Origin: Cohaesibacter intestini
GTDB taxonomy: Bacteria; Pseudomonadota; Alphaproteobacteria; Rhizobiales; Cohaesibacteraceae
Assembly (NCBI RefSeq): GCF_003324485.1
Contig: NZ_QODK01000006.1
Location: forward strand, 1 to 64,000
Length of the DNA stretch: 64,000 nucleotides
Direction of reading: 5' to 3'
Positions 8,801 through 16,741 of the stretch are shown here, piece by piece. The notes under the pieces are model-generated. The model was not told the origin of the DNA. It saw only the letters and a program-made list of their open reading frames with translations, and made no database searches. A program made the translations under genes and the position numbers. Numbering within the stretch: position 1 is the stretch's first letter; each line of letters begins with the position of its first letter.

Positions 8801-11310
8801 AAACACGTGCCCAACAGAGCCGACGAAAAGGGCAGCATCCAAACCAGCCCGAGACACGCCAACAAGGTGGGAGCAACCAGAGATCGCCTTAAATTGTCAA
8901 GAATTTTCGCGAAGCCGATCAGATCTACCGACTTAATATGGCTGGGCCATGCCAATACCCACGGGAGCAATTGCCAATCGCCTCGGACCCAGCGGTCTTG
9001 GCGTTTGCATGCCACATCGTAGCGAGAGGGAAAATCGTCGATGACTTCAATGTCTGAAACCAAGCCTGAACGAACGAATATCCCTTCGAGCAGATCGTGG
9101 CTGAGGACAGTATTCTCCGGAATGCGATTGGCCAGAGCCGCCTCAAAGGCATCAACGTCATAAATACCCTTGCCGGTATAAGAGCCCTCGCCAAACAGAT
9201 CCTGGTAGACATCGGAAATGGCCGAAGAGTAAGGGTCTATGCCTCCGGGTGCGGAAAAGACCCGGTGAAAAAGCGTGTTCTTCCCCTTTGCTGTCAGCGT
9301 AGGGGTTACGCGTGGCTGAAGAATACCGTAGCCGTGAATAATGCGTTGTGTCTTTTTATCGAAAATCGGACGATTGAGGGGGTGAGCCATTTTACTGATT
9401 AGCTTGCGGGCGGCATCCCTTGGCAATCGGGTGTCGGCATCCATCGTGATTACATAGCGAACTTTGTCCGGCACCCAAGGAATTGTGCCATCGAGAGCGT
9501 TGAAAGTGGTGTCCTTTGCCCCTCGCAGCAATTGGTTGAGCTCTTGCAGCTTTCCGCGCTTGCGCTCCCAGCCCATCCATTTGCCTTCAGACGCATTGAA
9601 CTGCCGATCTCTAATGAGAAGAAGAAAGCGTTTGCCAGCTACGCCTGCTCCATAGCGTTCGTTCAGTTGCAATATCGCGGCCTCGCCATCAGCGATCATG
9701 GCAGATTCCGCAGCGATGAACTTCTGGTCAGCATCCGTACGATCGAGCAGCAATGCAAATGTGAGATCGTCTTCCGGGCCGGACAGATAATGGATTTCGA
9801 GGTGTTCGATCTGCCTGAGAAGCTCTTCCGAATTGCTCAGCATGGTCGGGACGACCACCATGGTTCGCGAGTCTATGGAGACGCCGTGCTCAAACTCCAT
9901 GCTGGGCAGGATCACCGCGCCAAAGCTCCAGGTCACGAACCGGTTTACGAATGCTGTCGAAACCTCCGTTGCGGGAATGAAGCCGGCCAAACAAAGCAGA
10001 ATCCCGACCGGGATACTTGAGATATTCAAAGCCCAAATGCATGCCCAAAGCATCATGAGGGCAAGACAGGAGATAAGACCGACATAGCCGCCAACGCCCA
10101 ACCGTTGACTGAAGCGGAGTATCGACAGGCGCATGGGGGGCTTGAAGTCTATTTTGGTTTCCAGCAGCGGTCGCCCTTCCGAAAGCAAATAGTAACCGGG
10201 ATCTGAGAGGCGGCTGTCTGGCGCATCTGTGCTGACCACGCTTGATACCAACGCCATGACCTGTCTCGTCACCTCGATTTCCGATAAAGGCGATCTGCGT
10301 GCCAGAACCTCAATAGCGTTGCGATACATGTCCCGCGTTGCAAAGTCCATCAGAGCAAAAGTTCCGCTTTTTCTCAGTTCAGCATCAACCAGATTCACGC
10401 TTTCAAACGCGTCCGACCACTCAATGCCTGAAATAAGGCGCAAACTGGTTATTATGTTACGGACGGACAGGTTGGAGGCGCCAAGATTTTGTTGAGAGCG
10501 CAAAACAACTTCATCAATAGAGCAGCCTTCGCTGGATAGGCGTTCTTCAAGCCAAGCCAGTATGGGTATGTCATCTGCATCATGATCACGCAGGCGCTTG
10601 GCCAGCTGCGCTGCAAACCGTTCAGGCAAAGGGGCTGATGAAATCCCGGCCAGAGCAACATCAGAAGCGATTTTCTTCACCAGCACCTGATCGACGAGGG
10701 TGTCTGCCGCAATACGGCTGTTTCGTCCGGCGACGATCTGATCTGCCAAACGTCGGAGATTTTCTATCAACACAATACGGAGCGTAATCGGAAGCGCCCA
10801 AAGCTCGCCCATGGAAAGCGGATGGATTGTTTGATAGGCACGAATAAATCGTAGAAATATCTCGGGATCAAAATGACTGTCTGTATGGGCAACAAAGGCC
10901 CAGGCTATGCCGAATACGCGAGGATAGCCAGCCAAGGGTCCATCAATCAATTTGGGCAGCTGTTGATAGTAGCTTGGAGGGAGGCTGCTTTTAATGGCGC
11001 GAATCTGCTCATCTACCAGATAATAATTATCGAGAAGCCACTCCGCAGCGGGAACCAAATTCTGTTGGTTTTCCAACTCTTCAGCGTTGGAAAGATAAGC
11101 TGCATGAATCGCATTGGCATTCTCTTTGAGGCGCTTTTGCAGCGTGGGCACTCTTGGAGGGGTTGGCGAAACCACTTGTGCAACTGCGAGCGTTTTCGCA
11201 TGAAGTTCCAGCCGCTCGGCACTGAACAATTCTTCTCTGATTGGAGAGGTGTCTCTCCATGGCTTGGAGGTTTGTCTATTTAGATTGGCAAGAAATGAAC
11301 GAGGTATCAT
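2809..11310 (-). CDS. ndvB: Cyclic beta-1,2-glucan synthase (NdvB/ChvB)
   Basis: Giant inner-membrane enzyme (2833 residues, the family's usual length) that builds cyclic beta-1,2-glucans for the periplasm. The start chosen at 11310 follows GAAAGGG five bases upstream; an open frame runs further upstream but lacks such a site. An N-terminal cytosolic part leads to two membrane helices (about 405-470). A GT84 glycosyltransferase domain follows (about 480-800) with MDADTRLPRD (about 623-632) and RQDRWVRGD (about 770), then more helices. The long C-terminal part has GH94 phosphorylase-like modules with GYGFRDQMQDH and GTGDWNDGMN, the region that controls ring size. These glucans serve osmoadaptation, motility and host interaction in rhizobia, agrobacteria and brucellae. 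It is monocistronic here. Confidence 0.95.
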   Translation of the reverse strand: MIPRSFLANLNRQTSKPWRDTSPIREELFSAERLELHAKTLAVAQVVSPTPPRVPTLQKRLKENANAIHAAYLSNAEELENQQNLVPAAEWLLDNYYLVDEQIRAIKSSLPPSYYQQLPKLIDGPLAGYPRVFGIAWAFVAHTDSHFDPEIFLRFIRAYQTIHPLSMGELWALPITLRIVLIENLRRLADQIVAGRNSRIAADTLVDQVLVKKIASDVALAGISSAPLPERFAAQLAKRLRDHDADDIPILAWLEERLSSEGCSIDEVVLRSQQNLGASNLSVRNIITSLRLISGIEWSDAFESVNLVDAELRKSGTFALMDFATRDMYRNAIEVLARRSPLSEIEVTRQVMALVSSVVSTDAPDSRLSDPGYYLLSEGRPLLETKIDFKPPMRLSILRFSQRLGVGGYVGLISCLALMMLWACIWALNISSIPVGILLCLAGFIPATEVSTAFVNRFVTWSFGAVILPSMEFEHGVSIDSRTMVVVPTMLSNSEELLRQIEHLEIHYLSGPEDDLTFALLLDRTDADQKFIAAESAMIADGEAAILQLNERYGAGVAGKRFLLLIRDRQFNASEGKWMGWERKRGKLQELNQLLRGAKDTTFNALDGTIPWVPDKVRYVITMDADTRLPRDAARKLISKMAHPLNRPIFDKKTQRIIHGYGILQPRVTPTLTAKGKNTLFHRVFSAPGGIDPYSSAISDVYQDLFGEGSYTGKGIYDVDAFEAALANRIPENTVLSHDLLEGIFVRSGLVSDIEVIDDFPSRYDVACKRQDRWVRGDWQLLPWVLAWPSHIKSVDLIGFAKILDNLRRSLVAPTLLACLGLVWMLPFSSALLGTCFVLCAVAIPEFVSCFFAVIPRNMGIRINSHFQMLGAEFNAAAIKTLLSLVFLPHQAAMMGRAIIKSVTRLYVTHSHMLQWVTAAQAELACELKLSGFYRLMIGGTALGLVMIAGLAALSLQSLPITGVFACLWLIAPLVAFKISRTSDKANNAELTPTEKECLRAIARRTWRYFERFVTPADNMLPPDNFQEDPKPVIAHRTSPTNIGLYLLSAGAAYDFGWAGKSETVERLESCFETLHRMEQFRGHFFNWYDTTNLKVLEPAYVSTVDSGNLAGHLIALSRACVEWKADLPIATVRLGMNDTLMLALEAFETVMVKSASTQRLGLLYEELKSGLNGAQDLEVIAPRLGRIARKSVVLANEVSIIPEKDRMPDLVYWTTALSRRIREFERDLSASPEVRDHLSLRLDAMADEARTMALAMDFTFLFVQKRKLLSIGYARAENKLDENCYDLLASEANLASFVAIAKGDIPTRHWFRLGRQSTPDKNGSALVSWSGSMFEYLMPSLVMQAPTDSLLNDTNRRVVALQQGYGRKLNLPWGISESAFNARDIEFTYQYSNFGVPGLGLKRGLSENRVIAPYATGLAAMFDARNASINYDRIADLGGCGPYGFYEALDFTQSRLPDGQKVAIVRNVMAHHQGMTIVAIANVMHDGLIRSRFHSDPFIMASELLLQERRPRYVSLVHPGAEEVKASTEEAIFNEPTIRRFKSPLVGAPITHLLSNGSYSVMLTACGAGYSRWGEIAITRWGEDSTHENFGSFIFLKDVDSGSVWSPAGHLAKRDLKQQQAVFAEDYGEYSCRNGLLSCRMDVLVSGEDDGEVRRITLSNAGLRARHIEVTSYSELVLASPVSDAAHPVFSKMFVETEYLPEFGGLLAHRRLRSPDEPEVWATHFAIVEGEIAQEPQYETDRLKFFGRNRSLANAKALNDKASLSNTTGTVLDPIFSLRHRVSIAPGETLHITFWTLVAASRSELMNLLDKHHDHNSYDRAKTLAWTQAQVQLRHLNVSSSDAADFQSLTSALLYSDARFRASASVVASGAGRQSALWPLSISGDLPIVLLRISDMDGLPLVRRLLRAYAYWRMKGLHIDLIILNDLSTSYIQDLQSAIQTAMRSSQIRNENEQGSVLLLRSDQISLEAKSLLVSVARVSLVANHGSLSEQLGRIFQPDQASRTGVGSASPIPVIVSDQDLLPQPKDLEFFNGIGGFDKDGTEYVITLKDNDTTPAPWINVIANPHFGFQVSETGSGYCWAENSRENQLTPWSNDPVADPAGEAIYIRDEESGAVWCPTAQPIRDKGIYITRHGFGYSSFEHAAGGIHSNLVQFVPLSDPIRISKLTLTNRSNRRRHLSVTLYNDWVLGSSRVKSEPFILSERDEDTGALFATKPWNTAFPDRVAFADFNGLQQEWTADRTGFIGRNSSLAHPEAMRGKNALSGTMGACLDPCAAQRTTIVLEPGESHDFVSLLGQSRTREGAREVITQYRTCDIDACLSGVQRYWKDSLGAVQVKTPDRAMDIMLNGWLLYQTQACRIWARSGFYQASGAYGFRDQMQDHIALTFSQPEETRKHLLLAAGRQFVEGDVQHWWLPHSGQGVRTHISDDRVWLAFATATYIAQTGDEAILDEELPFLDGPLLAAGTHDAFFVPDISDETGSLFEHCARALDLCLALTGENGLPLIGTGDWNDGMNRVGEAGKGTSVWLGWLLLRSIDLFAPLAEKRDPDRAKLWTAHAASLLVSLEQTAWDGEWYRRATFDDGLWLGASTSEECKIDSIAQSWAVLSGAADRDRAQMAMQSLDQHLVLRDEGLALLFTPPFDQSASDPGYIQGYPPGLRENGGQYTHAAMWAILAFAQLGEGEKAHALLSLVNPVNHALTPEATERYTVEPYVIAADVYSVAPHVGRGGWTWYTGSAGWMYQAGISGILGLRREGKTLIIAPCIPKSWPSFHLHVRVDETDYDIAVSQTFVDKEDRAVATLDGAPCPATHNSVSVQLDGLHHSLQMELQRQKG

Positions 11311-11564
11311 TGTAACCCTTTCACACTGTGCCACTGGCATGACAAAGCAATACAGAAACCAATGGCCGCTGGCAGTCATTTCGCTTGAGAAAATTGGGAG
11401 ACAAGAAGAATGATCTGCTTCTTTCCATGCGAACGCACGGCATGAAGCCCGGACCACTTGCCAGAGGTCATCTATGCAAGCTATCAGCCTTTAAAAAATG
11501 CCGCACTGATCGAGGTTAATGCCGCGGAGCAAGCCCAAGCGTGGAAACGAGTAGTCCGGTTGGT

Positions 11565-12299
11565 CTATGTCAGCAGAGGGCCGGCCTGATCGAGGTAAGA
11601 TGAGTCAAAATCAGCAAATGCGACCAAGCGATCATAATTGTCAAAAACCACCTGCCCATTGCGAAAAGTCGCCATTCCGACTTCTCGCAACTGTCTCAAG
11701 ACTCGATTGACATGCACAGCACTCAGGCCCAGCGCGTCGGCAAGAAGAGGTTGAGTGAGCGGGCAGGTAAAGCCGGTTTTGCTGCCAGCGCCTATGAGAG
11801 AAAGGCGGGTCCCTAGCTCAAGAAGAAAATGGGCCATGCGTTCTGCAGGATTGCGACGTCCAATATTGACCAGATGCTCAACCACCATGGCCTCGTCCCT
11901 GGACAATGCCCAGAGCAAAGCCATGGCAAGCCGTGGGTGTTGAGCAAAGGTATCGAGAAGGCGAGGTATCAAGATTTCACACACTTCAACTTCTGTTATG
12001 GCTTCGATATTGTGATCAGAAGTGTGAAACAAAACACTTCTTACTCCCAAAAAATCACCCGGTATCTGGAAATCAACTATTTGCCGGGTCCCGTCAGCCT
12101 GAATTTTGTAGGAGCAGACCCAGCCACTCATCAAAATGAAGGCAGCCTGATTTGACTGACCTTGATGCACCAGATCCTGCCCAACTCGAACTTTCCTGCT
12201 CTGTTTGAGAAGTTGTCCCAAAATCTCCAGTTCTTGTTCGGAAAGTCGAATGAAAGCGCTTAGTTTTTCTGCAATTGGCGTGTTCAGGATCGTCTTCAT
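11565..12299 (-). CDS. Crp/Fnr-family transcriptional regulator
   Basis: A 244-residue protein with an N-terminal cyclic-nucleotide-binding-like beta barrel (GQSNQAAFILMSGWVCSYKI, IPGDFLGVRSVL) and a C-terminal Crp-type winged helix (LTQPLLADALGLSAVHVNRV). I prefer the ATG at 12299; an upstream TTG in frame (12338) would add 13 residues. It lacks the N-terminal cysteine cluster of true Fnr, so direct oxygen sensing through an iron-sulphur centre is unlikely. The ligand is unknown. It sits between the glucan synthase gene (same strand) and a divergent run of small genes, with an Fnr-like palindrome just upstream, which suggests autoregulation and control of the 12.4-15.6 kb genes. Confidence 0.85.
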   Translation of the reverse strand: MKTILNTPIAEKLSAFIRLSEQELEILGQLLKQSRKVRVGQDLVHQGQSNQAAFILMSGWVCSYKIQADGTRQIVDFQIPGDFLGVRSVLFHTSDHNIEAITEVEVCEILIPRLLDTFAQHPRLAMALLWALSRDEAMVVEHLVNIGRRNPAERMAHFLLELGTRLSLIGAGSKTGFTCPLTQPLLADALGLSAVHVNRVLRQLREVGMATFRNGQVVFDNYDRLVAFADFDSSYLDQAGPLLT

Positions 12300-12342
12300 A
12301 GCATCGCCACGCTTTTGGTCTTCAGAGAAATACCTCAAGATG

Positions 12343-12356
12343 CTGATCTTGATCAG
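12343..12356. promoter_or_regulatory. Fnr/FixK-like box
   Basis: CTGATCTTGATCAG carries the TGAT-N4-ATCA core of the Fnr/FixK consensus with both outermost bases changed. It lies 44 bases upstream of the Crp/Fnr regulator start and 71 bases upstream of the divergent small gene at 12427, where it could serve both promoters. Binding by the adjacent regulator is inference. Confidence 0.45.
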
Positions 12357-12426
12357 TCCATCATATCCGAATGTTTGGGAAGATAGGAGAAATAAATAGG
12401 CGCCAAATTCTTGATGGGACTAAAAC

Positions 12427-12663
12427 ATGACAGAGACACAACTTGTTGCTGGGGAGGCGGCTCTTTCGATCTGCGAGTCGCTTCTTTTGGCGCTGAATGA
12501 TCAAAAGATCATGACGGAAGCCCAGGTCCTTGGGGTTTTGGAAGATGCGGCGGCTGCACATGAGAATGCGATTAAAGACGCTTCGGATCCCGAAGCCCAT
12601 CGCCAGATCTCGGATCTGATCCGCAAGATCTCTTCCAAAGGCAATTCGGTCCGCGACCTATAG
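12427..12663 (+). CDS. Small conserved acidic hypothetical protein
   Basis: A 78-residue, mostly helical, acidic protein without membrane segments (AALSICESLLLALNDQKIMT, then EAQVLGVLEDAAAAHENAI). It resembles small soluble proteins found in rhizobial stress-response neighbourhoods, but I cannot name a family. It begins a run of small genes divergent from the Crp/Fnr regulator and just downstream of the Fnr-like box. The ribosome binding site is weak. Confidence 0.6.
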   Translation: MTETQLVAGEAALSICESLLLALNDQKIMTEAQVLGVLEDAAAAHENAIKDASDPEAHRQISDLIRKISSKGNSVRDL

Positions 12664-12826
12664 CAGACCATCGTGACTTGTTAGGGGTGATTGGGCGTCG
12701 CTTTACCCAAAGAGCGCCTGTTTCTAAACCCTGTTCATTGAGATGGCGCGGCAGCAAATTGAAACTTTCGAAGATTATATAATGCCGCGCCTTCTCAAGC
12801 AACCATCTACTTCAGAGGAGGACCAA

Positions 12827-13105
12827 ATGCAAAGCCGCGTTACAACCTCAATTATCCATTTCGATCATCCATTTCAATTTCCCGGATCCGACAAGACTTA
12901 CCCTGCGGGAGACTACGCGCTTGTTCGAGAAGACGAGGCAATAGAAGGCATCTCATGGATGGCATATCGCTGCAAATCAATTTGCATCGATGTTCCCTCC
13001 ATCGGCTGGGCCAAAGGCCAAACGGAACGCTACACCGTTGGTCAAGACCAATTGACCGCCATGGTCGAGCGGGATAGGCGAACCGCCGATCGCCCTTGCG
13101 CCTAA
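12827..13105 (+). CDS. Conserved hypothetical protein, 92 aa
   Basis: The ATG at 12827 follows the very strong ribosome binding site GAGGAGGACCAA, so I reject the longer frame beginning at 12743. The protein has beta-rich patterns (TTSIIHFDHPFQFPGSDKTY, then PAGDYALVREDEAIEGISWM) and ends in a short basic tail. There is no signal peptide or membrane segment and I cannot assign a function. Its place in the small-gene run suggests shared regulation. Confidence 0.65.
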   Translation: MQSRVTTSIIHFDHPFQFPGSDKTYPAGDYALVREDEAIEGISWMAYRCKSICIDVPSIGWAKGQTERYTVGQDQLTAMVERDRRTADRPCA

Positions 13106-13194
13106 CCCTGAATCTTGAAGGGTGATGCAAGCAATGAGGCAACCATTCGGAGCCGTCATATTCTCAAACCGGTTACAAAGTGAAGGGGAGATCA

Positions 13195-13527
13195 ATGAAG
13201 AAAATGAACGATAAAATGCATTCGAAGCAGCATCAGATGACACTGTGCCTATGGGTGGACGAAGGAGGTGCCATTGAGAAAATCGGCAATATTGACACAT
13301 ATGGCCAGCATCAAGAAACCGATGGTTTCTGGACCATCGATACCACCGACAGCATGGCGACCGCCTGCCGAGGCGGGAGGATCGATATGTCGCGCAGCGT
13401 GTCGTGCGCGATTGCGCGGTCTATAGACAAACCGGAAGAAAGCCTGCTGCAGCTGCTAACCGTTGGCATCCTTCCAAAAGCCAGCAAGGGAAGCCCGTTT
13501 TTCAGCCGTAGATCATCATGGGCTTAG
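13195..13527 (+). CDS. Hypothetical protein, 110 aa
   Basis: The ATG at 13195 follows GAAGGGGAG; a GTG 15 bases upstream is in frame but would overlap that site. The product is basic at the N-terminus (MKKMNDKMHSKQHQMTLCLW) and has no hydrophobic segment. Similarity to known families is not apparent. It overlaps the next gene by 10 bases, so the two are probably translated together. Confidence 0.5.
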   Translation: MKKMNDKMHSKQHQMTLCLWVDEGGAIEKIGNIDTYGQHQETDGFWTIDTTDSMATACRGGRIDMSRSVSCAIARSIDKPEESLLQLLTVGILPKASKGSPFFSRRSSWA

Positions 13528-13784
13528 TCTTTCCAAACCAGACCTGCAACGTGGATGAAGAGGCAGGGATCGTGCGATTTTCCGGATATGATGGCATTAT
13601 GGAAATCCGCTTTTCAATGACACTCGAGACACTTGATCTTCTGATGAAGGCCAATAACCAACAGAGCCAACCCTACAGGCAAGCCTTTGCGAACCTTAGG
13701 TCCGGCATTCAGGATGTTGCGATGCGTGCCTATGGCAGGACACGAAAATCTTTCTACAGACTAGGGCCAGATTCAGGCTTCTAG
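13518..13784 (+). CDS. DUF1488 family protein
   Basis: An 88-residue protein with the DUF1488 pattern: NQTCNVDEEAGIVRFSGYDG near the start, the strand MEIRFSMTLETLDLL, and the basic end AYGRTRKSFYRLGP. DUF1488 proteins are small, of unknown function and widespread in proteobacteria. It overlaps the preceding gene by 10 bases in another frame, suggesting coupled translation. There is no membrane segment. Confidence 0.75.
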   Translation: MGLVFPNQTCNVDEEAGIVRFSGYDGIMEIRFSMTLETLDLLMKANNQQSQPYRQAFANLRSGIQDVAMRAYGRTRKSFYRLGPDSGF

Positions 13785-13966
13785 GCGTGGGGTCGGCTCT
13801 TTCTCATTGGCATTCTCTTGGGGCTGATCGTCGGGATACCGGCTGCCAGATAGCATACCCAAGCCGTAAATAGTCTGAAGAGGCTAACCTTGATCAGTAC
13901 CTGTGCTGCAGATGCGAAGTAACCTGCCCATAGAAAAGCGGCACTTTTGCCGCAGGAGAATGTAAA

Positions 13967-14317
13967 ATGAATACCCCTGAATGGCTAAAACCTGGACTAT
14001 ATGGAGCAGTGATTGGCGCGGTATGCGTTAGTGTTGTCGGATTTTCGTGGGGTGGCTGGATGACAGCCTCTGCCTCCAACAAAATGGCAATGTCCATGGC
14101 TCATGACGATGTGATTGCAGCCCTTGTTCCTGTCTGTCTCGATCAGTCTGAAAAAGACTTGAATCGTCAGGCAACCTTGACCAAAGTCAATAGTGCTTCC
14201 TCCTACAATCGCCGCGACGTTGTCATGGATAGTGGCTGGGCCACTGTGCCCGGCGCTGAAAAGCCGAACCGTGATTTGGCTCAAGCTTGCCTGATTGCGC
14301 TCAAGCTCGACGAATAG
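13967..14317 (+). CDS. Single-pass membrane protein, conserved hypothetical
   Basis: A 116-residue protein with one N-terminal membrane helix (about residues 11-33, LYGAVIGAVCVSVVGFSWGG) followed by a soluble, probably periplasmic domain with two cysteines (VPVCLDQ and AQACLIAL) that may form a disulphide. The ribosome binding site is AGGAGA, 7 bases upstream. Similar short membrane proteins occur in rhizobia without known function. It stands about 180 bases after the DUF1488 gene and may have its own promoter. Confidence 0.65.
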   Translation: MNTPEWLKPGLYGAVIGAVCVSVVGFSWGGWMTASASNKMAMSMAHDDVIAALVPVCLDQSEKDLNRQATLTKVNSASSYNRRDVVMDSGWATVPGAEKPNRDLAQACLIALKLDE

Positions 14318-14507
14318 CAATTCAGACACTGGTTGTCTTTCATCTCGATCTGTGGTGAGCAAGAATACTCGGCTCTGCCAGTCCAGTATGAAGACAACCG
14401 GGTCCCAATTGCCGCGACGCAAAGAACTCCCATCCAAAGTCTCGTGCTTTTACGCCGCTTTCCCAGACAATCGGCCTTAACAGACAAATGCCTTGGAGGC
14501 GATATAT

Positions 14508-15356
14508 ATGCGCATCAATCTTGGCTGCCAGCTCCAGTTCAGCTTTCCACAAGAGACGCCAATGGTCGCGGTTCTGAACGTCCATTACTCCCACTTTGGC
14601 GACTTGGAACGTCCTGATTTTATGGTTTCTTCGCCAAGTGTACCGTTGGAAAGTTACCGGGATGGCTTCGGAAACTGGTGTACCAGACTGATCGCTCCCA
14701 GCGGTGACTTCGAACTGAAGACGGACGGGATCTTCCTCGATAAAGGGGAGCCCGATCCAATCGCGCCTGGCGCCATGCAATTTGATGTTCAGCATTTGCC
14801 TGCCGATACGCTGGTCTATCTATTGGGAAGCCGATATTGCGAAACAGATCTTCTGTCTGAAGAAGCCTGGCACCTGTTTGAGAATACCGCGCCCGGCTGG
14901 GCACGTGTTCAGGCAATATGTGACTTTGTCCATGGCCATGTCACTTTCGGATATGAACATGCACGAGCGACGCGTACCGCGTTTGAAACAATGACGGAAC
15001 GCAGAGGTGTCTGTCGCGACTACACACATCTTGCCATCGCACTTTGCCGCTGCCTCAATATACCGGCACGTTATTGTACCGGCTATCTCAGCGATATTGG
15101 AGAGCAAGGCCCAGATCCTCCCGGCGATTTTGCCGCATGGATGGAGGTCTATCTGTCTGGTCGCTGGTGGGTTTTTGATCCGCGCAATAACACGCGGCGC
15201 ATCGGCCGCATTCTGGTGGCGCGTGGACGCGATGCCGCGGACGTCCCTCTGACACAGACATTCGGCAAGAACACCCTGGTGAATTTCAGTGTCTGGGCCA
15301 ATGAAGTTCAGGAAAATGAGGGGGGAATGACGCTTCGCGTTCATGGCCCGAATTGA
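14508..15356 (+). CDS. Transglutaminase-like cysteine protease-fold protein
   Basis: A 282-residue protein of the transglutaminase/protease-like superfamily. The N-terminal beta domain (LGCQLQFSFPQETPMVAVLN) precedes the core with the nucleophile region RRGVCRDYTHLAIALCRCLN, followed by IPARYCTGYL and the aspartate motif WWVFDPRNN. The usual histidine before AW is alanine (GDFAAWMEVYL); relatives as I remember them often have serine there, so this may be normal for the subgroup rather than a lesion. The ATG at 14508 follows GGAGG; the upstream in-frame TTG is less likely. Substrate unknown; such proteins are usually cytosolic peptidases or cross-link hydrolases. Confidence 0.8.
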   Translation: MRINLGCQLQFSFPQETPMVAVLNVHYSHFGDLERPDFMVSSPSVPLESYRDGFGNWCTRLIAPSGDFELKTDGIFLDKGEPDPIAPGAMQFDVQHLPADTLVYLLGSRYCETDLLSEEAWHLFENTAPGWARVQAICDFVHGHVTFGYEHARATRTAFETMTERRGVCRDYTHLAIALCRCLNIPARYCTGYLSDIGEQGPDPPGDFAAWMEVYLSGRWWVFDPRNNTRRIGRILVARGRDAADVPLTQTFGKNTLVNFSVWANEVQENEGGMTLRVHGPN

Positions 15357-15406
15357 AGATCAGTCAAAATGAACTCCAAAACACTTTTTTCAAACAAAGG
15401 ATAAAC

Positions 15407-15553
15407 ATGATGTCTTTCAAAGATCTGACAACCCGGGCTGCTGAAGCCGAAAAGACCAAAGAAACGGATGCAAAATTAAAAGACACAAAGGTCATACCGA
15501 TCAGTGTTGGCCCCAAGAAAGCCGCCCAAGAGCAGCAGAAGCCAAAAGGCTGA
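15407..15553 (+). CDS. Small lysine-rich hypothetical protein, 48 aa
   Basis: The ATG at 15407 follows AAAGGA seven bases upstream. The product is very polar, lysine and alanine rich, probably disordered or helical (TTRAAEAEKTKETDAKLKDT), and ends in KPKG. It lies 50 bases after the transglutaminase-like gene and could be cotranscribed. I do not recognise a family. Confidence 0.5.
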   Translation: MMSFKDLTTRAAEAEKTKETDAKLKDTKVIPISVGPKKAAQEQQKPKG

Positions 15554-15571
15554 ACTTTCGCCTCTAGTCGG

Positions 15572-15594
15572 TGCGCGCAGACGATGAGCGCGCA
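15572..15594. terminator. GC-rich hairpin after the small-gene run
   Basis: Perfect 7-bp stem TGCGCGC/GCGCGCA with a 9-base loop, 18 bases after the 48-residue gene. No T-tract follows, so it could be a transcript-stabilising hairpin rather than a rho-independent terminator. Confidence 0.35.
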
Positions 15595-15673
15595 TCATTT
15601 CAACCGCATAAGCTTCTCTGGCCAATGCCATTGTTCAAAGATGCTCCGTGTAATGACGATCGAAGGAAAGAGC

Positions 15674-16741
15674 ATGCCTGACCATAGCAATGGGTCCAAC
15701 AATGAAGGACCGTGGAATCCGAAGGGCCGTCCAAACCCCGGCAACTTCAGCGCTCTCTTCGGACAGGGAGGCTCGCAATTGGGAGGGTTATTCCCCAACG
15801 GTCCGCCCTCCTTGCGCACTGTGATTATCGCTGGAGCCGCGGTTCTTGCGGCACTGTTTGCATGGTCATCATACTTCACTGTTCCAAGTGACTCGATTGC
15901 AGTCGTACAGCGATTTGGAAAATACTCTTCAGAAGTCCCTTCGGGTCTCCATTTCAAGCTTCCCTTCGGGATAGACATAGCAACGATTGTCCCGATCAAG
16001 CGCCAGTTGAAACAGGAATTTGGCTTCACCACACCGGGTGCCCACGATGCCTATCAAACCCCGACAGACGGTCGTCTGGAAACAGAAATGGTCACCGGAG
16101 ATCTGAACGCAGCTCTGGTGGAATGGGTTCTGCAATACCGGATTTCGGACCCGGTCAAGTTCTTGTTTGAGGTGCGCGAACCCCGGGCGACCCTGCGCTA
16201 TGTGTCTGAATCTGTCATGCGTGAGGTGGTAGGCGATCGCACGGTCGATGAAGTCATCACCATTGGGCGACAAGAAATTGAAAGTGAAGCCTTATTGAAG
16301 ATGCAGGCGCTTTCGTCAAAATATGCAATGGGCATCAGCATCGATCAGGTCCAGCTCAAGAATATCAATCCTCCCGGTCCGGTTCAGTCTTCCTTTAACG
16401 AGGTGAACCAGGCTCAACAGGAAAAAGAGCGGCTGATCAATGAGGCGCGACGCGAATATAACAAGGTTATTCCCCTTGCTGAAGGCGAGAAGGATCAGCG
16501 GATCCGAGAAGCTGATGGATATCGGCTGAAACGCGTCAATGAAGCCGAGGGAGATGCTGCCCGGTTCTCCGCGCTCTATTCCGAATACAAGAAGGCTCCC
16601 GAGGTCACCCGCCGCCGGATTTATATAGAAACCATGCAGTCTGTTCTTCCTGGCATCAAGTCCAAGATCGTAGTCGATCAGACGACAGGTAGCATTTTGC
16701 CGCTCCTCAATCTTGGTAGTCAACAAGGAAGCCAGCCATGA
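15674..16741 (+). CDS. hflK: FtsH protease modulator HflK
   Basis: A 355-residue inner-membrane protein that, with HflC, forms the ring-shaped cage around the FtsH protease. The N-terminus is glycine, asparagine and proline rich, then one membrane helix (about residues 49-68), then the SPFH/band 7 domain (SDSIAVVQRFGKY onward) and a charged coiled-coil (NQAQQEKERLINEARREYNK). The ATG at 15674 follows GAAGGAAAG; the longer frame from 15584 adds an unlikely leader. It overlaps hflC by ATGA. FtsH is not encoded nearby, and a second hflKC pair elsewhere in the genome is possible. Confidence 0.92.
   Translation: MPDHSNGSNNEGPWNPKGRPNPGNFSALFGQGGSQLGGLFPNGPPSLRTVIIAGAAVLAALFAWSSYFTVPSDSIAVVQRFGKYSSEVPSGLHFKLPFGIDIATIVPIKRQLKQEFGFTTPGAHDAYQTPTDGRLETEMVTGDLNAALVEWVLQYRISDPVKFLFEVREPRATLRYVSESVMREVVGDRTVDEVITIGRQEIESEALLKMQALSSKYAMGISIDQVQLKNINPPGPVQSSFNEVNQAQQEKERLINEARREYNKVIPLAEGEKDQRIREADGYRLKRVNEAEGDAARFSALYSEYKKAPEVTRRRIYIETMQSVLPGIKSKIVVDQTTGSILPLLNLGSQQGSQP

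Noticed and set aside
13785-13856. Short hydrophobic peptide (LFLIGILLGLIVGIPAAR) after the DUF1488 gene
   Set aside because: It looks like a membrane helix but has no start codon, since a stop codon directly precedes the frame; at best a remnant.
14995-15180. Loss of the transglutaminase catalytic histidine as a sign of inactivation
   Set aside because: The position is alanine, but as I recall relatives of this subgroup often lack histidine there, so it is noted in the annotation and not claimed as a defect.
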